DNA of 64,000 nucleotides from Ovoidimarina sediminis. GTDB lineage: Bacteria > Pseudomonadota > Alphaproteobacteria > Rhodobacterales > Rhodobacteraceae. This document shows, piece by piece, positions 61,471 to 64,000 of this stretch (positions are counted from its first letter, which is position 1; each line of letters begins with the position of its first letter). The DNA lies in the NCBI RefSeq assembly GCF_032586175.1, contig NZ_JAWHTE010000005.1, positions 190,244 to 254,243 of the forward strand, given 5' to 3'. A program made the position numbers and the translations under genes. A model generated the notes under the pieces. The model saw only the letters and a list, made by a program, of their open reading frames with translations, was not told the DNA's origin and did no database searches.

Positions 61471-61893
61471 ATGAAAGAACTCCCCGATTTTTCGGGCAGG
61501 TGTCAGTGCGGCAACATAAGCTACACGGTATCTGCGGGCACCGGGAAGGCAAATGTCTGTTTCTGTGAGATGTGTAAACGGGCCACCGGCTCTCAGGTGC
61601 CGTCTTTTGTTAGCGTTCCGAGGGACAGAGTGACTTGGAAAGGGAGTCCTGCTGTGTTTGCATCTTCGGAGATCGCGACACGAGGCTTTTGTCCCACCTG
61701 CGGAACACCGCTGTACTACGCAGGCAATGGAAGCACGACATGGGGGCTGGCAGCGGGCACCGCAGACATAACAATTTCACCTGATGTAGTGTTTTATTAC
61801 GAGCAACATCCCGAATGGCTTGCATCTCTCGATGCGCTGCCGAGGCCCGATTTCGAGGCTTCTGCCTGTAGTGGTGATAACGAAGGGACATGA
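61471..61893 (+). CDS. GFA family protein (glutathione-dependent formaldehyde-activating-like)
   Basis: 140 residues from ATG 61471, with AAGGAGG 7 bases upstream. Zinc cysteines of the GFA fold are present: GRCQCGNISY near 9, FCEMCKRATGS near 32 and GFCPTCGTPLYY near 73. The family binds two zinc ions and includes S-hydroxymethylglutathione synthases. Most members, including this one, have unproven substrates. Confidence 0.9.
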   Translation: MKELPDFSGRCQCGNISYTVSAGTGKANVCFCEMCKRATGSQVPSFVSVPRDRVTWKGSPAVFASSEIATRGFCPTCGTPLYYAGNGSTTWGLAAGTADITISPDVVFYYEQHPEWLASLDALPRPDFEASACSGDNEGT

Positions 61894-62022
61894 GGGTCGC
61901 CGAACCTTCGTGATATGTCGTTCACTCGCGACTTCGAACCAGTACTCGTTCTTTAGCAAAAGTAGATTCGGCTGAGACGCGAGAGCGGTCATTCGACTGG
62001 TCATGGACAAAGTCCGCTCAGT

Positions 62023-62084
62023 CCGCGACTCGGACATCGAACGGAATTCGGCGAAGGTCTGCTGTCGGCAGAAGCGGTCGTTCC
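62023..62084. repeat. Dispersed intergenic repeat, copy outside the element
   Basis: 59 of 62 bases match the copy at 46291-46352 inside the element, in the same orientation. It lies in the 460-base gene-free stretch between the GFA gene and the next small gene. Confidence 0.85.
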
Positions 62085-62356
62085 AGCCTTTCGCAGCGTT
62101 TCGATGACCCCGGATGACCGGTAAGTGCGGGATAATTCGCGGGGCGCGGTTCATATACTTGGGCGCGTAGAGGCCGCTGGAGGACTCTCAGAGTCGCGTT
62201 AGAATTTTCCGGCGCTCCCCCACCCGACAGCCCCGAAAGCGTCTGTGAGGCACCTCTCAGAGTCTCTGCGAGGCTTTGGCGATGTACGAGGATGCTTTCA
62301 AACAATTCATCATCGCAGTTAACGTCACGCCGAGACAGAGGCTAAAGGAACAGGCA

Positions 62357-62602
62357 ATGACTATAGAAACTCTCGACCAACTCGATGTGGACCAATGGCT
62401 GCAATCTGTCGGCCATACAACTATGAGCGGAGCGCTTACGCTACTGCAGTTTCACGGGCAGGTGCCCGGCAATGTGGACATCGGCAGCCTGACGCTCGAT
62501 CAGTACAAATTGGTCTTGGAGACAGCCAAAATGATGGCGCTGTCAGCTAGTGCTTACTCGAATAGCGATATCGCCGACTTGATTGGGGACCGTTATTCCT
62601 AG
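62357..62602 (+). CDS. Small protein, unknown function
   Basis: 81 residues from ATG 62357, with AAAGGA 7 bases upstream. In-frame starts at 62276 and 62282 would add 25-27 residues. It is a soluble helical protein (IETLDQLDVDQWLQSVGHTT, GSLTLDQYKLVLETAKMMAL). No family recognised. Confidence 0.55.
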   Translation: MTIETLDQLDVDQWLQSVGHTTMSGALTLLQFHGQVPGNVDIGSLTLDQYKLVLETAKMMALSASAYSNSDIADLIGDRYS

Positions 62603-62785
62603 CAGCGCTAGTGGAGCGCATTGCAGCGCCTCTGAACAGGGCTGTGACACGGCGCTGAGCCTTGCTGTTGGCGTCGGCAGGGCTGGATCTGGTTTCCTGT
62701 TGACCTGCATCAAGGACACATGTCGCATACAAGCTGTATGATCTTAGCGTTCCCGAGCGCATCTATGTCCCGTGATGTGCGACTA

Positions 62786-62819
62786 CCCCGACCTCTATCA
62801 GTGGTCGGGGTTTCCTTTT
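62786..62819 (+). terminator. Probable Rho-independent terminator
   Basis: CCCCGACC (62786-62793) pairs with GGTCGGGG (62803-62810), followed by TTTCCTTTT. It would end the plus-strand transcript of the preceding small gene, just before the convergent gene at 62821. Confidence 0.75.
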
Positions 62820-62820
62820 G

Positions 62821-63162
62821 CTAGCCCCCAATCAAGGGCGCCTCATCGATGCCTTGGGGCTGATAGAGATCCTCTTCTACGAACCAGCCCTCCTCGATCA
62901 TCCGCCAGTGGTCAGGCTGCTGAAGGACCAGATGGGTGCCGGATCCGAACATCCGGTCGAGGGCTTCTTCCTTGATCAGCTTGCGTGGCTCTGGAGAGCC
63001 GTCGCTGAAGAGCACGAGGCGTCCGTCCTCTGCCTCCCTCCAATGAAGCGTACGCACTCTTGGCTCGGCTTTCAGGGGCTGGCGCGGGGCAGTGCTGGCT
63101 GTCTTGGGCAGGGCAAACGGACCGGTCGCTGTGGCTGCCATGAAGCGTCTACGGGTGATCAT
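62821..63162 (-). CDS. Exported protein with Tat-like signal, unknown
   Basis: 113 residues from ATG 63162, with GAGGAGA upstream. The N-terminus ITRRRFMAATATGPFAL has a twin-arginine-like R-R-x-F motif and a short hydrophobic core. The mature part (VRTLHWREAEDGRLVLFSDG, HLVLQQPDHWRMIEEGWFVE) is acidic and Trp/Glu-rich. No family recognised. Upstream in-frame sequence to 63594 runs through the CRISPR array and is not part of the gene. Confidence 0.6.
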   Translation of the reverse strand: MITRRRFMAATATGPFALPKTASTAPRQPLKAEPRVRTLHWREAEDGRLVLFSDGSPEPRKLIKEEALDRMFGSGTHLVLQQPDHWRMIEEGWFVEEDLYQPQGIDEAPLIGG

Positions 63163-63417
63163 ATCAGTCTCCTCTTCAGAGACCGGCAGAATGATCGCTC
63201 GTGGTTGATGAACCCCTTCGTTGCCGAACTGGCCACATCCCCTCGCGGGCGACCACCTTGCCGGGTTGGGCAGGTTGGTGGGGGCCAAGGCCCCGCTCTT
63301 GATGCTGTTTGGAAAGTACGCCCTCAGGCTGCCGATGGCAACGTTGGTGCCTGCCGAGGGGGGGGGCTGCAAGTCGCGGTTCAAATAAGATTCAGAGACA
63401 GGTCTTTGACGCAGAAA

Positions 63418-63584
63418 GTTGCGGCTGGACCTCGAATTCTGAACAGCTAAACTCGGTTCCAACGAGACGCAACAGGCCTCCGGGTTGCGGCTGGACCTCG
63501 AATTCTGAACAGCTAAACTTGCGCAAGAATATGGAGAAAGCTGCATGAGTTGCGGCTGGACCTCGAATTCTGAACAGCTAAACT
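63418..63584 (+). CRISPR. Short type II-C-like CRISPR array, 3 repeats and 2 spacers
   Basis: Three identical 36-base repeats at 63418-63453, 63484-63519 and 63549-63584 begin GTTGCGGCTGGACC and end CAGCTAAACT. Spacers are 30 and 29 bases. The repeat looks like those of type II-C systems of Rhodobacterales. Its start GTTGCGGCTGG parallels the GTTGTAGCTCC start of the Neisseria II-C repeat, suggesting plus-strand transcription, opposite to cas2. The 3' end TAAACT could be an internal -10 element, as in Neisseria. The array is unusually short. Confidence 0.93.
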
Positions 63585-63656
63585 TGATAGCCATCTATCC
63601 TATTGAGATAAAATAGGTTTAGAAAGGGCCGGGCGAGGTATATCGGAGAACTCTCA

Positions 63657-63923
63657 TCAGAAAAGGGCAAGTTGTGCCGGATTCTTGCGGGCGGCTTTTC
63701 GTCCCTGATCCGAAAAATGAACAATATCACGATATTGCCTGTCGGTGAAGTTGAGGATCTGGATGTCACCTTTGTCGGGCAGATGTCGTTCGATCCGATT
63801 CACGCGAGTCTGGAAGGCTTCCTTGCCATTTACGAATCGCGCATAGACTGAAAATTGGCTGCGCTCGAACCCGTCGTCTAGCAGGAAGTTCCTAAAATCA
63901 GTTGCCGCCTTGCGCTGAGGCTT
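63657..63923 (-). pseudogene. cas2: cas2, 5' end missing
   Basis: From the codon at 63923 the minus strand reads KPQRKAATDFRNFLLDDGFE, then RSQFSVYARFVNGKEAFQTR and ILNFTDRQYRDIVHF, ending at TGA 63657-63659. This is type II-C Cas2. The first dozen or so residues, with the initiator and DLP motif, are absent: a TAG stands at 63924-63926 and the DNA beyond belongs to an IS630-like element. Without this N-terminal strand (including the conserved aspartate) the product should not be functional, so new spacer acquisition is probably lost. Confidence 0.85.
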
Positions 63924-63939
63924 CTAAAGCATCCGGCCT

Positions 63940-63999
63940 TTAACCTGAGACATATCCGGCAGCCCTGAAGTAGTTCCAACACTCTTCGGGTGAGTATAG
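63940..63999 (-). mobile_element. C-terminal end of an IS630-like transposase (continues beyond window)
   Basis: On the minus strand the last 20 codons read LYSPEECWNYFRAAGYVSG and end at TAA 63940-63942, the familiar tail of IS630-family transposases. Only 16 bases separate the stop from the broken cas2 coding sequence, so the end of the insertion sequence lies in that interval. The rest of the element lies beyond the window. Confidence 0.7.
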
Positions 64000-64000
64000 A

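Noticed and set aside
62821..63594. 257-codon minus-strand frame running through the CRISPR array
   Set aside because: Its N-terminal half is translation of the repeats (repeated LAVQNSRSSRN). The real gene starts at 63162 with a good ribosome binding site.

Overview
The window is a high-GC alphaproteobacterial chromosome segment, most likely Rhodobacterales (roseobacter group). The evidence is a class I lysyl-tRNA synthetase, an NDUFS4-type complex I protein, a RibB with a degenerate GTP cyclohydrolase domain, KpsC/KpsS capsule export genes, and many small proteins typical of that order. Genes are densely packed, with many ATGA or TGATG overlaps.

Core part (1-44.9 kb). 1-5.2 kb holds a co-directional set: SnoaL-like protein, methyltransferase, M19 dipeptidase, MFS transporter, MetE-like protein and alpha/beta hydrolase. 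5.4-7.1 kb has a 2-hydroxyacid dehydrogenase and two small envelope proteins. 7.3-10.7 kb is a minus-strand riboflavin operon (ribE, unknown gene, ribB with dead RibA-like domain, ribH, nusB). 10.8-15.3 kb holds three capsule export genes. 15.4-21.3 kb is a BMP-type nucleoside/nucleobase ABC importer joined to a cytosine-deaminase-like amidohydrolase. 21.3-26.2 kb is a LysR gene divergent from dabB-dabA, an inorganic-carbon uptake pair. 26.4-44.8 kb is mixed: cold-shock protein, a REP-associated transposase with its repeats, ettA, lysK, a beta-helix protein, UspA, RidA, uvrB, an ArsR/AHSA1 pair, NDUFS4 and a GNAT.

Mobile element (44,861-60,273). An intact tRNA-Arg(TCT) at 44,858-44,934 is followed 15.3 kb later by a 74-bp exact copy of all but its first three bases. 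A tyrosine integrase lies just inside the right copy, and tandem TAGACA sites lie inside both ends. The interior is visibly less GC-rich. It encodes a family B DNA polymerase with intact exonuclease and polymerase motifs and the KTRG motif I associate with primer-independent PolB (piPolB). I read the island as a pipolin, an integrated self-replicating element, in a Rhodobacterales host. Cargo includes GNAT acetyltransferases, a cytochrome c, a row of exported proteins of unknown function, a multi-pass DUF2157-like protein and a membrane-anchored ankyrin protein. Two unknown small genes sit directly upstream of the polymerase.

Right end (60.3-64 kb). This is further accessory DNA: a terminase-small-subunit-like gene, a GFA-family gene, small unknown genes, a three-repeat type II-C-like CRISPR array, and a cas2 missing its 5' end where the tail of an IS630-like transposase abuts it. 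cas1 and cas9, if present, lie beyond the window.
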